This document shows positions 26,676 through 34,322 of a stretch of DNA of 64,000 nucleotides, piece by piece. The notes under the pieces are model-generated. The model worked only from the letters and a program-made list of their open reading frames with translations, did not search any database and had not been told where the DNA came from. The position numbers were made by a program, and so were the translations under genes. Each line of letters starts with the position of its first letter. The stretch's first letter is position 1. Source of the stretch: CAVZYN01 sp963779515 (lineage in GTDB: Bacteria > Pseudomonadota > Alphaproteobacteria > Rhizobiales > Hyphomicrobiaceae); NCBI GenBank assembly GCA_963779515.1, contig CAVZYN010000002.1, positions 558,001-622,000 of the forward strand, read 5' to 3'.

Positions 26676-27137
26676 TCAAGCCCTTGCATTCTTACGGTTG
26701 AGCTTCTTGACGTCCAGCAACTCGGGCTTCTGGGCCTCGTGCGGGTGCGTCGCGCCCTTGTAAACTTTGAGATTGACGACGAGCCGGCGTTGCAGCGGGC
26801 CGCGTGCCAGCATGCGGGCGACCGCGAGTTCGATCACGCGTTCCGGGTTCTTGCCCTCGAGCAGCATCTTCGGCGTCCGGGTCTTGATGCCGCCGGGATG
26901 GCCGGAGTGGTGGTGGTACTGCTTGTCGTCGTACTTGTTGCCGGAGAACACGACCTTCTCGGCATTGATGACGATGACGTTGTCACCGCAGTCGACATGC
27001 GGCGTGTAGGCGGGGCGATGCTTGCCCTTGAGGCGGGTGGCGATCAGGGTGGCGAGACGGCCGACGACCAAGCCATTGGCGTCGATCAGCACCCATTTCT
27101 TTTCCACCTCGCCGGGCTTGGCGGAGTAGGTTTTCAT
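26676..27137 (-). CDS. rplM: 50S ribosomal protein L13
   Basis: Ribosomal protein uL13 (153 residues), beginning MKTYSAKPGEVEKKWVLIDA and containing the conserved GRLATLIATRLKGKHRP, YTPHVDCGDNVIVINA and MLLEGKNPERVIELAVARML segments. Start 27137 has AAGGA eight bases upstream on the minus strand. It is co-transcribed with rpsI, which begins six bases beyond its stop. This pairing is universal in bacteria. Confidence 0.98.
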   Translation of the reverse strand: MKTYSAKPGEVEKKWVLIDANGLVVGRLATLIATRLKGKHRPAYTPHVDCGDNVIVINAEKVVFSGNKYDDKQYHHHSGHPGGIKTRTPKMLLEGKNPERVIELAVARMLARGPLQRRLVVNLKVYKGATHPHEAQKPELLDVKKLNRKNARA

Positions 27138-27218
27138 GAAAGTATTCCTTGAGGAGGCGCCGGAAAGACGTCGAGCAACGGGCACATCGCGGCGCTCTCT
27201 GGCGCGATGCGGTGCGTG

Positions 27219-27247
27219 TCGGTAAGTTCCGTGCCGGCGGCTGTCAA
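27219..27247 (-). promoter_or_regulatory. Possible sigma-70-type promoter of rplM-rpsI
   Basis: On the minus strand a perfect -35 hexamer TTGACA occurs at 27247-27242, followed after 17 bases by TACCGA/TTACCG, a weak -10. It lies about 80-105 bases upstream of the rplM start in a locally AT-rich gap. It is offered as a candidate only. Confidence 0.35.
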
Positions 27248-27325
27248 CACATTGTTTTTGGGTGCCAATAAATACTGTTGTTTATCAATGGATTGCGTAA
27301 TGTGGTAAAATAGTACCGTCAAATC

Positions 27326-27778
27326 TCAGCGCGCTCCCGGTGGCAGCGCATAGGTCGCCGTGACATGGGCGACCAAGTCGGCGCGGCCTTCGGTGTGGAG
27401 TTCAATCTCGGAGACGATCAAACGGCGCCCGACCTTCAACAACCGGCACTCGGCGATCATGTTGGCGGGGGCGGGGCGGCTGAGAAAATTGAGGGTGATG
27501 GTGGTGGTGACCGCCTGCAGGGCAGACTCGCCGAGCCGGCCGAGGATTGCGACATAGGCCGCCACGTCCGCCAGCGTGAACATTGCTGGGCCCGATATCG
27601 TGCCGCCGGGTCGAATATTGGCCACGCTGTCGAGCAATCTCACGCGTGCACCCGAGGCGTTAACCTCCAGAACTTCAATACTTTTTCCATTCGTGTTAAG
27701 CTGCGGGAAGTGGTCGTCGATCAACTGCGTCACTTCTGCGACAGTGAGGCGTGCTGACGAGGTCACAGTCGAATTCAT
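27326..27778 (-). CDS. PaaI-family (hotdog) thioesterase
   Basis: A 150-residue hotdog-fold protein. The core pattern NIRPGGTISGPAMFTLADVAA corresponds to the PaaI helix region, where the Asp/Glu-type residue (here in TLADVA) supports thioester hydrolysis. TTTITLNFLSRPAPANM is the following strand pair. It likely hydrolyses an acyl- or aryl-CoA. Its place next to rplM-rpsI and an enoyl-CoA hydratase matches the order I recall for Bradyrhizobium and Rhodopseudomonas relatives. Substrate unknown. Confidence 0.85.
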   Translation of the reverse strand: MNSTVTSSARLTVAEVTQLIDDHFPQLNTNGKSIEVLEVNASGARVRLLDSVANIRPGGTISGPAMFTLADVAAYVAILGRLGESALQAVTTTITLNFLSRPAPANMIAECRLLKVGRRLIVSEIELHTEGRADLVAHVTATYALPPGAR

Positions 27779-27869
27779 GCCTTATTTCCCGGGCCAGTGA
27801 TGGATGGGGCTATGTAGACTCGTCTTACCCAGGTAGGAAGACGCCGTTTCATATCGCGGAGGCGATGAC

Positions 27870-28388
27870 ATGAGATTGTTTCAAAAAATAGCGCTGGTGC
27901 TGACCGCGCTCATAGGCTTTTTCACTTGGCCGATCGCCGTATCGGCGCAAGACATGGTCAAGCAGGTCAAGTTGTCGGAAAAGGTCATCGAGGGGTTCAT
28001 CAGCGCGCAAAAGGACATGGCCATCATGGCCGAGAAGCTGCAGAAGGCGCCGCAGGACAAGCCCGACCCGAAACTCCAGGGCGAACTGGACGGTATCGCC
28101 AAGAAGCACGGCTTCAAGGATTTTGGCGACTACGACGATATCGCCGCCAACATCTCCATGGTGATGGCCGGCCTCGATCCCCAGACCGGGGACTTTACCG
28201 ACCCGATCACAGCCATCAAGCGCGAGATCGAAGAGGTCAAGGCCGATAAGTCGATCGCAGAGAAAGATAAAAAGCAGATGCTCGAGGAGTTGAGCGAGGC
28301 GCTGCGGACGACGGAGCCCATCAAGTTCCCTGAGAACATCGAGATCGTGAAGAAGTTCCGCGAAAAGATCGACGCGGTACTGCAATAA
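27870..28388 (+). CDS. Exported helical protein, function unknown
   Basis: A 172-residue protein with a signal peptide (MRLFQKIALVLTALIGFFTWPIAVSAQ) and a highly charged, helix-forming mature part (VKLSEKVIEGFISAQKDMAI; later AIKREIEEVKADKSIAEKDK). The start is supported by GGAGG seven bases upstream. The spaced hydrophobic positions suggest a small helical bundle in the periplasm. No domain is recognised with confidence. It is followed after 30 bases by an enoyl-CoA hydratase gene. Confidence 0.75.
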   Translation: MRLFQKIALVLTALIGFFTWPIAVSAQDMVKQVKLSEKVIEGFISAQKDMAIMAEKLQKAPQDKPDPKLQGELDGIAKKHGFKDFGDYDDIAANISMVMAGLDPQTGDFTDPITAIKREIEEVKADKSIAEKDKKQMLEELSEALRTTEPIKFPENIEIVKKFREKIDAVLQ

Positions 28389-28418
28389 GCAACGGGCCAT
28401 CGAACGGGGCCATCGAGA

Positions 28419-29234
28419 ATGACGGCTGACGGCATGCTAACGGCAACGGCGGTATTGAAGGTAAGCCGGCACGGCGCCGTCGCGATCTGGGCGCTCGACA
28501 GACCCGAGGCCCGAAACAGCCTGTCCGAGGGATTGCTTGCGGCGCTGCTGGCCGAAACTGATCGCGCGGCACAGGATCCTGCCATTGCCGCCATTGTCAT
28601 CGCCGCCAATGGACCCGCCTTCTGCGCCGGCCATGACCTCAAGGAATTGAGCGCGCGCCGCGCCGATCCGGACGCGGGCGCTGCGTACTTCCGGGCCCTC
28701 ATGACGCGCTGCGCCGAAGTAATGCAGGCGCTCGTGAATTGCCCCAAGCCTATCATCGCGGCGGTCGAAGGCGTCGCCACCGCCGCCGGCTGTCAGCTGG
28801 TTGCGACCTGCGATCTCGCGGTCGCCTCGGAGACGGCCCAATTCGCGACGCCCGGCGTCAACATCGGCCTCTTCTGTTCGACGCCGATGGTGGCGCTGAC
28901 GCGCAATGTGTCGCGAAAGCGCGCCATGGAGATGCTGCTGCTGGGCGAGATGCTGACGGCGCGCGAGGCGGCCGACTACGGTCTCGTCAATCGGGTCGTC
29001 TCAGCAGGTGGCGCGCTGACCGCTGCGATGGCGATGGCGGAGAAGATCGCGGCGAAATCACCGCTGACCATCGCGCTGGGCAAGGAAACCTTCTACCGCC
29101 AGATCGAGGCACCACTCGCTGAAGCCTATGCCGATGCAGCAGACGTCATGGTGCGCAATATGCTCGCCCGCGACGCGGAAGAAGGCATCAACGCCTTCAT
29201 CGAGAAGCGCGCGCCCGCCTGGAAGGGCTGCTGA
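28419..29234 (+). CDS. Enoyl-CoA hydratase/isomerase-family protein
   Basis: A 271-residue crotonase-fold protein. NGPAFCAGHDLKELSARR is the first oxyanion-hole segment, and KPIIAAVEGVATAAGCQLVATCD is the second with the CoA-binding loop. GVNIGLFCSTPMVALTR follows. The usual catalytic Glu of true enoyl-CoA hydratases in the second segment is not obvious, since GCQLVATCDL stands where G-G-x-E/C-L-A is typical. An isomerase or lyase type of reaction is therefore possible. It starts an apparent three-gene operon with the VOC and CoA-binding proteins. Confidence 0.87.
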   Translation: MTADGMLTATAVLKVSRHGAVAIWALDRPEARNSLSEGLLAALLAETDRAAQDPAIAAIVIAANGPAFCAGHDLKELSARRADPDAGAAYFRALMTRCAEVMQALVNCPKPIIAAVEGVATAAGCQLVATCDLAVASETAQFATPGVNIGLFCSTPMVALTRNVSRKRAMEMLLLGEMLTAREAADYGLVNRVVSAGGALTAAMAMAEKIAAKSPLTIALGKETFYRQIEAPLAEAYADAADVMVRNMLARDAEEGINAFIEKRAPAWKGC

Positions 29235-29237
29235 GCA

Positions 29238-29675
29238 ATGATGCGGCCGCGCCTGACCCTCGTCACTCTCGGTGTTCGCGACATGCCGCGCGCTCGCGCG
29301 TTCTACGAGGCGCTGGGTTTCAAGGCATCGAGCGCGAGCCAGGAGAGCGTGACGTTCTTCGACGCGGGAGGCGTCGTGCTTGGCCTCTTTGGCCGGGCCT
29401 CGCTCGCGGACGACGCGCACGTTGCCGACACCGAGCCCGGGTTCTCTGGCGTGGCGCTTGCCCACAACACGGGCAGCGAGGCCGAGGTTGATCGTGTTCT
29501 GGCGCATGCAGTGGCCTGCGGCGCGACACTGAAGAAACCGGCGCAAAAGGTCTTCTGGGGCGGCTATTCCGGCTACTTCGCCGATCCCGATGGCCATCTC
29601 TGGGAAGTCGCATACAACCCCTTCGCGCCCCTCGATGCCGATGGCCGCATGACACTTCCCCCACCGGCAGCTTGA
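29238..29675 (+). CDS. VOC-superfamily (glyoxalase-like) protein
   Basis: A 145-residue vicinal-oxygen-chelate protein: LTLVTLGVRDMPRARAFYEAL at the N-terminus, VTFFDAGGVVLGLFGR in the middle, and WGGYSGYFADPDGHLWEVAYN at the end. The last segment provides the family's metal-binding Glu (in WEVAYN). The first metal-ligand position is not a clear His, so catalytic status is uncertain. It begins four bases after the enoyl-CoA hydratase stop. Confidence 0.85.
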   Translation: MMRPRLTLVTLGVRDMPRARAFYEALGFKASSASQESVTFFDAGGVVLGLFGRASLADDAHVADTEPGFSGVALAHNTGSEAEVDRVLAHAVACGATLKKPAQKVFWGGYSGYFADPDGHLWEVAYNPFAPLDADGRMTLPPPAA

Positions 29676-29680
29676 GTGCA

Positions 29681-30214
29681 ATGAACCACGACCGCTACGA
29701 CGACGCCTACATTTCCGAAATCCTCAATGGCGTGAAAACGATCGCCATGGTTGGCGCATCGGCCAACAACAACCGGCCCAGCTACTTCGCGATGAAGTAT
29801 CTCCTCGGTAAGGGATATGTCGTGCATCCAGTCAATCCCGGTTTGGCTGGTCCAGACATTCTCGGCCGCCCTGTTTACGCAACGCTCGCCGATGTGCCCG
29901 CGCCCGTCGATATGGTCGACATCTTCCGCAACGCGGAGGCGGCGCTTGATGTCACGCAAGATGCGGTCCGCCTCAAGGACACGCTCGGCATCAAAGTCAT
30001 CTGGATGCAGCTTGGCGTGCGCAACGACGCGGCGGCCGCTCTTGCCGAGGCCAGTGGACTGAAAGTAGTTATGCATCGCTGCCCGAAAATCGAATACGGC
30101 CGCTTGTCCGGCGAGATCGGGTGGGCCGGCGTGAGTACCGGTATGATCTCGTCCAAGCGCCCCGTGGTCGGGCCCGGCGTGCAAAATCACAGCATCGGTC
30201 CCAAGCGCGGATAA
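29681..30214 (+). CDS. CoA-binding protein (YccU-like Rossmann fold)
   Basis: A 177-residue protein of the CoA-binding Rossmann family related to the N-terminal part of succinyl-CoA synthetase alpha. KTIAMVGASANNNRPSYFAM is the nucleotide-binding loop, GYVVHPVNPGLAGPDILGRP the second strand, and VDMVDIFRNAEAAL follows. VVMHRCPKIEY contains the conserved Cys of the family. Its role in cells is not well defined. ATG 29681 is used. A TTG at 29672 overlapping the VOC stop would add three residues. Confidence 0.88.
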   Translation: MNHDRYDDAYISEILNGVKTIAMVGASANNNRPSYFAMKYLLGKGYVVHPVNPGLAGPDILGRPVYATLADVPAPVDMVDIFRNAEAALDVTQDAVRLKDTLGIKVIWMQLGVRNDAAAALAEASGLKVVMHRCPKIEYGRLSGEIGWAGVSTGMISSKRPVVGPGVQNHSIGPKRG

Positions 30215-30327
30215 CGCAGGGTCACTTCTTTGTGCGCGGGCCTTTCCGATCTGCGGATGTGACGCGACGTAAGGATGTCGAGGAGGTGCACCGCACCCCT
30301 GAAACCCATGCGAGCGAGGTCGTCCGA

Positions 30328-30750
30328 ATGTCGCGTTGTTTTGCTCGATTGTCTCCTAAGTTACAGGCGCGCCGGGTTGCCGTTGCGGCGATGATTGGTT
30401 TTGCTACCGTTGCGCCGGCGCGCGCAGACCCAGCCACACTCGACGGCACGTGGGCGGGCGGCGGCACTGTCACCCTGTCGTCGGGCGCCAAGGAACAGGC
30501 GCGTTGCCGGGCGACCTTCCGGCGGCAAACCGCGAACGCCTTCACGATGTCCGCGGTGTGCGCGACGGCCTCGGCGCGGGTGACGCAATCGGGCGAGTTG
30601 ATCCGCGCCGGCGCCAATCGCTTCACCGGCGATTTTTCCAATCAGGAGTACGGCGTTTCCGGTCAGGTCAGTATCACCGTCGACGGCCGGGCCATGACGG
30701 CGATCATGCGTGGCGGCGGCGGGTCGGCCCGGTTGAGCCTCAATCGTTAA
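30328..30750 (+). CDS. Small exported protein, function unknown
   Basis: A 140-residue protein with a signal peptide (QARRVAVAAMIGFATVAPARA). The mature domain of about 100 residues is beta-rich: LDGTWAGGGTVTLSSGAKEQ, ARCRATFRRQTANAF, FTGDFSNQEYGVSGQVSITV, and a Gly-rich end. The repeating Trp/Gly strand pattern suggests a small beta-barrel or sandwich. Two Cys (ARCRAT and SAVCAT) may form a disulfide. The frame is open further upstream but only the 30328 start gives a signal peptide. Confidence 0.65.
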   Translation: MSRCFARLSPKLQARRVAVAAMIGFATVAPARADPATLDGTWAGGGTVTLSSGAKEQARCRATFRRQTANAFTMSAVCATASARVTQSGELIRAGANRFTGDFSNQEYGVSGQVSITVDGRAMTAIMRGGGGSARLSLNR

Positions 30751-30846
30751 AGCGCTGGAGAACTTCCGCGGCGGAGATGCTACACGTGCGGCTGCCGGAG
30801 AATTTTGGTTTCGGTGCGCCGGCCTTGAACATCGCGGAGATCGCGC

Positions 30847-32121
30847 ATGACGACGTTTCGCCGTTGGCTTTGGGCAGGCGTCCTCTCGGTCCTGTTTGCA
30901 ACGGCGGGCACGGGCCAGTCGATGGCCCAGTCGGCATCGCAGTCGCCCGGTGTGACGCTGCGCGCGCTGCTGGAAGCCGGGCGATCGGCGGACGCGGTGG
31001 CGGGGCTGCGTGGCGCCGTCGGCGATGCTGAGAGCCGTATGGCGCTCGGTCTTGGCGCGTTTACGCTTGCGGTCGAGAAACTGGTGCAAGGACTTTATCG
31101 CCACGGCATGTTGACGCCGCAAAACCCGATGATGCCGGTGATGCGATTGCCGATCCCGCTCAATGTCCGGCCGGAGCCCATCGACTACCCAAAGCTGCGC
31201 GCGATCTACCAGACGTTCGTCGATGACTTGAAGGTCGCCAGGGAGACGCTTGCGGATTTGCCGAGGTCGGATGCCAAGATCGTGCTCGATCTCGAAGCGA
31301 TCAAACTGAAGTTGCCGACACGCAGCGCCGAGGGGCTCACCGAACTCCCCCTCAATCAGATCTTCGACGCCGTGCGTGGCCAGCGCGGCCGCATGGGTGG
31401 CCCTGCGGCGACGGGGCCGGCCGAGGCATGGGAGGTTGCCTTCGACCACGCCGATACGCTCTGGCTGCGCGGCTACACGCATCTCATCTCGGCAATGTTC
31501 GAGTTGGTCCTGGCGCACGATTGGCGGGCCACGTTCGACGCGACGGCGCATGTCTTCTTCAGCGGCGCCCGGCCGCCGCCGGGGCTCAACGCGGGTGCGC
31601 AGGATCAGTCTCGGATGCAGATGGCGATGATCTATAGCGGGGTCGCGGACCAGATCGCGTTCCTGCATCTAATCCATTGGCCGGCCGGCGACGTGTTGCG
31701 CCTGAAGGCCGCGCGGGCGCATCTCAAGGCAGCCGTGGCACTGAGCCGGCAAACCTGGGACGCGGTGCTGGCCGAGACCGATGATGACCGCGAATGGCTG
31801 CCGTCGCCGCGTCAATCAAACCGAGCAGTGCCGACCATGCCCATCACCGATGAGATGATCGCCGGCTGGCGCGAGGCGCTCGATGATTTCGACTCCGTGC
31901 TGGATGGCAGGAAGCTGATCCCGCATTGGCGCTTCGCCAAGGGCATCAACCTAAGCAAGGTGTTCGAGGAACCGCAACCCTTTGACTTGGTGCTGTGGGC
32001 GACGGGCCATGGCGCCATGCCATTCGTCACCGATGGCGAAATGGTCTCGAGCGAGAGCTGGGGCCGCATCAACCGCATCTTCCGCGGCAACCTCCTGGGC
32101 TATGCCGCTTTCATCAACTGA
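30847..32121 (+). CDS. Large exported protein, function unknown
   Basis: A 424-residue protein with a signal peptide (FRRWLWAGVLSVLFATAGTG, then a region of Ser/Gln). The mature part is mostly helical: KLVQGLYRHGMLTPQNPMMP, YPKLRAIYQTFVDDLKVARE, DHADTLWLRGYTHLISAMFE, LIHWPAGDVLRLKAARAHLK and others. The spacing of these helices resembles alpha-alpha repeats of a TPR-like solenoid but no repeat consensus is clear. ALDDFDSVLDGRKLIPHWRF and the C-terminal SWGRINRIFRGNLLGYAAF are well-defined segments. No catalytic motif is seen. It borders the AT-richer island on its 3' side. Confidence 0.7.
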   Translation: MTTFRRWLWAGVLSVLFATAGTGQSMAQSASQSPGVTLRALLEAGRSADAVAGLRGAVGDAESRMALGLGAFTLAVEKLVQGLYRHGMLTPQNPMMPVMRLPIPLNVRPEPIDYPKLRAIYQTFVDDLKVARETLADLPRSDAKIVLDLEAIKLKLPTRSAEGLTELPLNQIFDAVRGQRGRMGGPAATGPAEAWEVAFDHADTLWLRGYTHLISAMFELVLAHDWRATFDATAHVFFSGARPPPGLNAGAQDQSRMQMAMIYSGVADQIAFLHLIHWPAGDVLRLKAARAHLKAAVALSRQTWDAVLAETDDDREWLPSPRQSNRAVPTMPITDEMIAGWREALDDFDSVLDGRKLIPHWRFAKGINLSKVFEEPQPFDLVLWATGHGAMPFVTDGEMVSSESWGRINRIFRGNLLGYAAFIN

Positions 32122-32183
32122 ACCGATCAGACGCCGCCGCACGACCGCTTCGCGTCACTCCGAGCGGAATGGATAGCCAGCCG

Positions 32184-33131
32184 TTACGCTCCCGGTCGCG
32201 TCTTTCCTGCCACTCCCTGAGATTGTATCAAACTCTGGGCCCTTGCAGACTTAAAACTTTGAATGAAGTGAGAAAGCCATTCTAATCGCGGTCCACCGGC
32301 CTCGGCTAGCGCAAGAAGTAGAGGAGCATTCTGGGATATGAAGGCTTGTGCTTGCAGTGCAATGCTTCCACCCGAAACCATCGCAATCTCCAGAACTGGC
32401 GCACTGGCAGCGATGATTTTTGCACCTGTAGGTGTAGCGTGGAATATCGCTCCAGCGGTTGTTAGTGCGATCGTCCTCGGGGCTTGAACAGCATAGCCTG
32501 CGATTGCACTCCAGAGGTTCCCAATTAGTCGCCTGCCCGCAACACCCGCGCGATCCGGGTTACGGGCCGAACCCATCGTGTCGGTTACCCCTTCGACAAC
32601 TTCGATCTGTCGGAACTTGGTCCCCAGCCCTTGGGATGGAATGGATGCTAGATCATGAGGCGTTGCCGCGATGGCAACTCCAACGTAGCGGATGCGCCCA
32701 GATACTTTCGCCTTTGGCAGACCGTATTCGCCGACTAGTCTTCCGAATGTGGGCAGGACCAATGGCTCATTGTTCCTCGCTTTGCACCAGTGGCAATATT
32801 CCAAGTATAACTCTGTAGCTGTGAGGGTTGAACTCTCACTAAGGACAATCCGCTGCTCGAGAAATTGGGCGATCTGTGTGCGCTGGCCGTTCTCGGTGTC
32901 GGTTCGCTCATCAATGATGAACTCTCGCAGATGAACCCCGACAAAGAAAACTTTCCCCTGAATTTTAGTTGATTTAATTTTGAGCTTGCTGAACTGCTGA
33001 ACAAGAAAAAAAGGTGCCACTGGCTCATGTCCGCGAGCCGAGCACCATGTGGAATAATCTTCAAAAAGAGTGCTGAAATTCAGTATTTTGTCATTTTGAT
33101 GAACAATGCGCGGCCGGACATGCGCCGACAC
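32184..33131 (-). CDS. Island protein with two tandem D5/primase-C-terminal-like winged-helix modules
   Basis: A 315-residue frame in DNA visibly richer in A/T than both flanks. Residues about 19-66 (LFEDYSTWCSARGHEPV, then QGKVFFVGVHL) and about 105-155 (LYLEYCHWCKARNNEPLVLP, then VSGRIRYVGVAI) are two copies of one pattern: Y-x-x-W-C-x-A-R-x-x-E-P, a hydrophobic helix, then G-x-x-x-x-V-G-V. This is like the C-terminal winged helix of phage/plasmid D5-type primase-helicases, but no primase or helicase domain is present. The C-terminal third is Ala/Ile-rich with possible membrane-seeking helices (APVLEIAMVSGGSIALQAQA). The start is GTG 33131, inside the end of the neighbouring gene, so the 5' limit is uncertain. 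Confidence 0.55.
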   Translation of the reverse strand: MSAHVRPRIVHQNDKILNFSTLFEDYSTWCSARGHEPVAPFFLVQQFSKLKIKSTKIQGKVFFVGVHLREFIIDERTDTENGQRTQIAQFLEQRIVLSESSTLTATELYLEYCHWCKARNNEPLVLPTFGRLVGEYGLPKAKVSGRIRYVGVAIAATPHDLASIPSQGLGTKFRQIEVVEGVTDTMGSARNPDRAGVAGRRLIGNLWSAIAGYAVQAPRTIALTTAGAIFHATPTGAKIIAASAPVLEIAMVSGGSIALQAQAFISQNAPLLLALAEAGGPRLEWLSHFIQSFKSARAQSLIQSQGVAGKTRPGA

Positions 33132-33439
33132 CCCAGCCGAACAGGCCGCCGCCGCTCAGGGTCTGCCCGCCCGACCCAGTACGTCAACACCGCCCGGATG
33201 GCTTTGAGCTCGGCGATCGGGTCGGCGTAGGATTCGTAGTTCTGGCCAGCCTCGCGATACCAATAGCGCGCGTTGCCGGCATCGCCCTCGATCTTGTGCA
33301 GCACCGCATGGATCCAGCAGGACGTCGTGTCGTCCTCGTCGGTCTGCACGACAGCGTGGGCGGCGGCCCAATCGCCGGCGATGGCGAGGTCGCAGGCCGG
33401 GCGAGATCGGTGCGGGAGATGGGCATACGAAGCGTCCAT
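33080..33439 (-). CDS. Small conserved protein, function unknown, with an altered C-terminus
   Basis: A 119-residue protein. Residues 1-85 look like a known small family of proteobacteria: CDLAIAGDWAAAHAVVQTDE, WIHAVLHKIEGDAGNARYWY and REAGQNYESYADPIAELKAI. This unit is largely helical and contains the NARYWYREAG block typical of that family. After KAIRAVL the sequence becomes Arg-rich and runs into island DNA, where a stop occurs at 33080. I infer that the native stop near 33170 was lost when the island DNA arrived. The start is divergent from the antitoxin gene across the palindrome at 33446. Confidence 0.65.
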   Translation of the reverse strand: MDASYAHLPHRSRPACDLAIAGDWAAAHAVVQTDEDDTTSCWIHAVLHKIEGDAGNARYWYREAGQNYESYADPIAELKAIRAVLTYWVGRADPERRRPVRLGCRRMSGRALFIKMTKY

Positions 33440-33445
33440 GCGCCT

Positions 33446-33464
33446 TGACTAGTCAGACTAGTCA
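33446..33464. promoter_or_regulatory. Perfect 19-bp palindrome, candidate operator of the toxin-antitoxin locus
   Basis: TGACTAGTC-A-GACTAGTCA is an exact inverted repeat with a 1-base centre. It lies between the divergent genes at 33439 and 33479 and directly before a -10-like TATTAT (33465-33470), 15 bases before the antitoxin ATG. Phd/YefM-type antitoxins repress their own promoters through such palindromes. This use here is inferred. Confidence 0.65.
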
Positions 33465-33478
33465 TATTATAGTTGTCG

Positions 33479-33750
33479 ATGACAAGATGGCAACTCCAGG
33501 ACGCTAAGGCTCGCTTTTCCGAGGTGGTCAAGAAGGCTGCGTCGGAGGGGCCGCAAGAGATTACGGTGCATGGCGAGCCGGCTGCCGTCGTTTTGTCAAT
33601 CGAGGCGTTCAAGAAGTTGACTGGAAGAGATGACGAGCCTGGAAACATGGCAGATTTCTTTCTGAAGTCGCCGCTCAAGGGTCTTGAGCTGGATGGCGCC
33701 GGGACCGCTCGCCGGCACGCGACGTGGATTTGTCCGGCCGCAAGCGTTGA
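33479..33750 (+). pseudogene. Phd/YefM-family antitoxin with a C-terminal frameshift
   Basis: The N-terminus (MTRWQLQDAKARFSEVVKKA, then GPQEITVHGEPAAVVLSIEA) is a standard Phd/YefM DNA-binding domain. The usual C-terminus of the family, here WRRDRSPARDVDLSGRKR with a stop at 33748-33750, is present only in a different frame starting near 33694. A one-base loss around 33690-33695 (or an equivalent change) shifts reading. As written, the frame continues past this stop and joins VapC in frame at 33758, giving a 232-residue read-through product. The unshifted antitoxin would end eight bases before the toxin start, normal for such operons. A true fusion is less likely than decay or a sequence error. 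Confidence 0.75.
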
Positions 33751-33757
33751 TCTCTTG

Positions 33758-34177
33758 ATGTCCTATCTTATCGACACGAACGTGATTTCGGAGATGTCGA
33801 GGCTGCGCTCCTCGGCACGCGTCGTCGGCTGGCTCAATTCGGTGCCACGCAAAGATCTCTTTCTGAGTGTGCTGACACTCGGCGAAATTCGCTTCGGTAT
33901 CGATCGATTGGCTGATGCGGCACGCCGTGAGGCGCTTGTCGTTTGGCTGGACCGCGATGTGAGGCAACGTTTTCGGCCATCGACTTGCTGCATGTCACCG
34001 ACGCAGATCGCCGATCGTTGGGGTCGGCTGCGAGCGGACGTTGCCAGGAGCACCCCTGCCATCGATAGCCTGATCGCCGCGACCGCCCTGCACCATGACC
34101 TCAGGTTGGCAACGCGCAACGTAAAGGACTTCGCGCGATTTCCGGGGCTCGCGATCTTCGATCCGTGGCACAACTGA
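33758..34177 (+). CDS. vapC: VapC-type PIN-domain toxin, possibly decayed
   Basis: A 139-residue PIN-domain ribonuclease. Acidic metal-binding residues are present: Asp in YLIDTNVISEM, Glu in LTLGEIRFGIDRL, Asp in TPAIDSLIAATA, and Asp in ATRNVKDFARF. VapC toxins cleave tRNA or rRNA. The middle (RPSTCCMSPTQ, about 33973-34005) does not look like the family. A neighbouring frame at 33985-34005 reads LLHVTDA, closer to what is expected before IADRWGRL, so this stretch may hold compensating indels. The start is ATG 33758, in frame with the frameshifted antitoxin. Confidence 0.7.
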   Translation: MSYLIDTNVISEMSRLRSSARVVGWLNSVPRKDLFLSVLTLGEIRFGIDRLADAARREALVVWLDRDVRQRFRPSTCCMSPTQIADRWGRLRADVARSTPAIDSLIAATALHHDLRLATRNVKDFARFPGLAIFDPWHN

Positions 34178-34322
34178 GCCGGAACATCACGCGCTTGCGT
34201 TCCGTCTTCTGTCCGGTACAAGGCGCGAGGTTGGTGGGACGGGGCAGCCCCCGGACCCGTATATCTGTTGTCAGCCTCGCTTATGTTAACCCGGGGTTTG
34301 ACCCCATAGTCGGGAGTCGCTC

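Noticed and set aside
27821..27843. CGTCTT / AAGACG inverted repeat before the 27870 gene as an operator
   Set aside because: Short arms with a wide centre; likely by chance.
33479..34177. A natural Phd-VapC fusion protein
   Set aside because: The true antitoxin C-terminus and stop are readable in another frame, so a frameshift explains the merge better.
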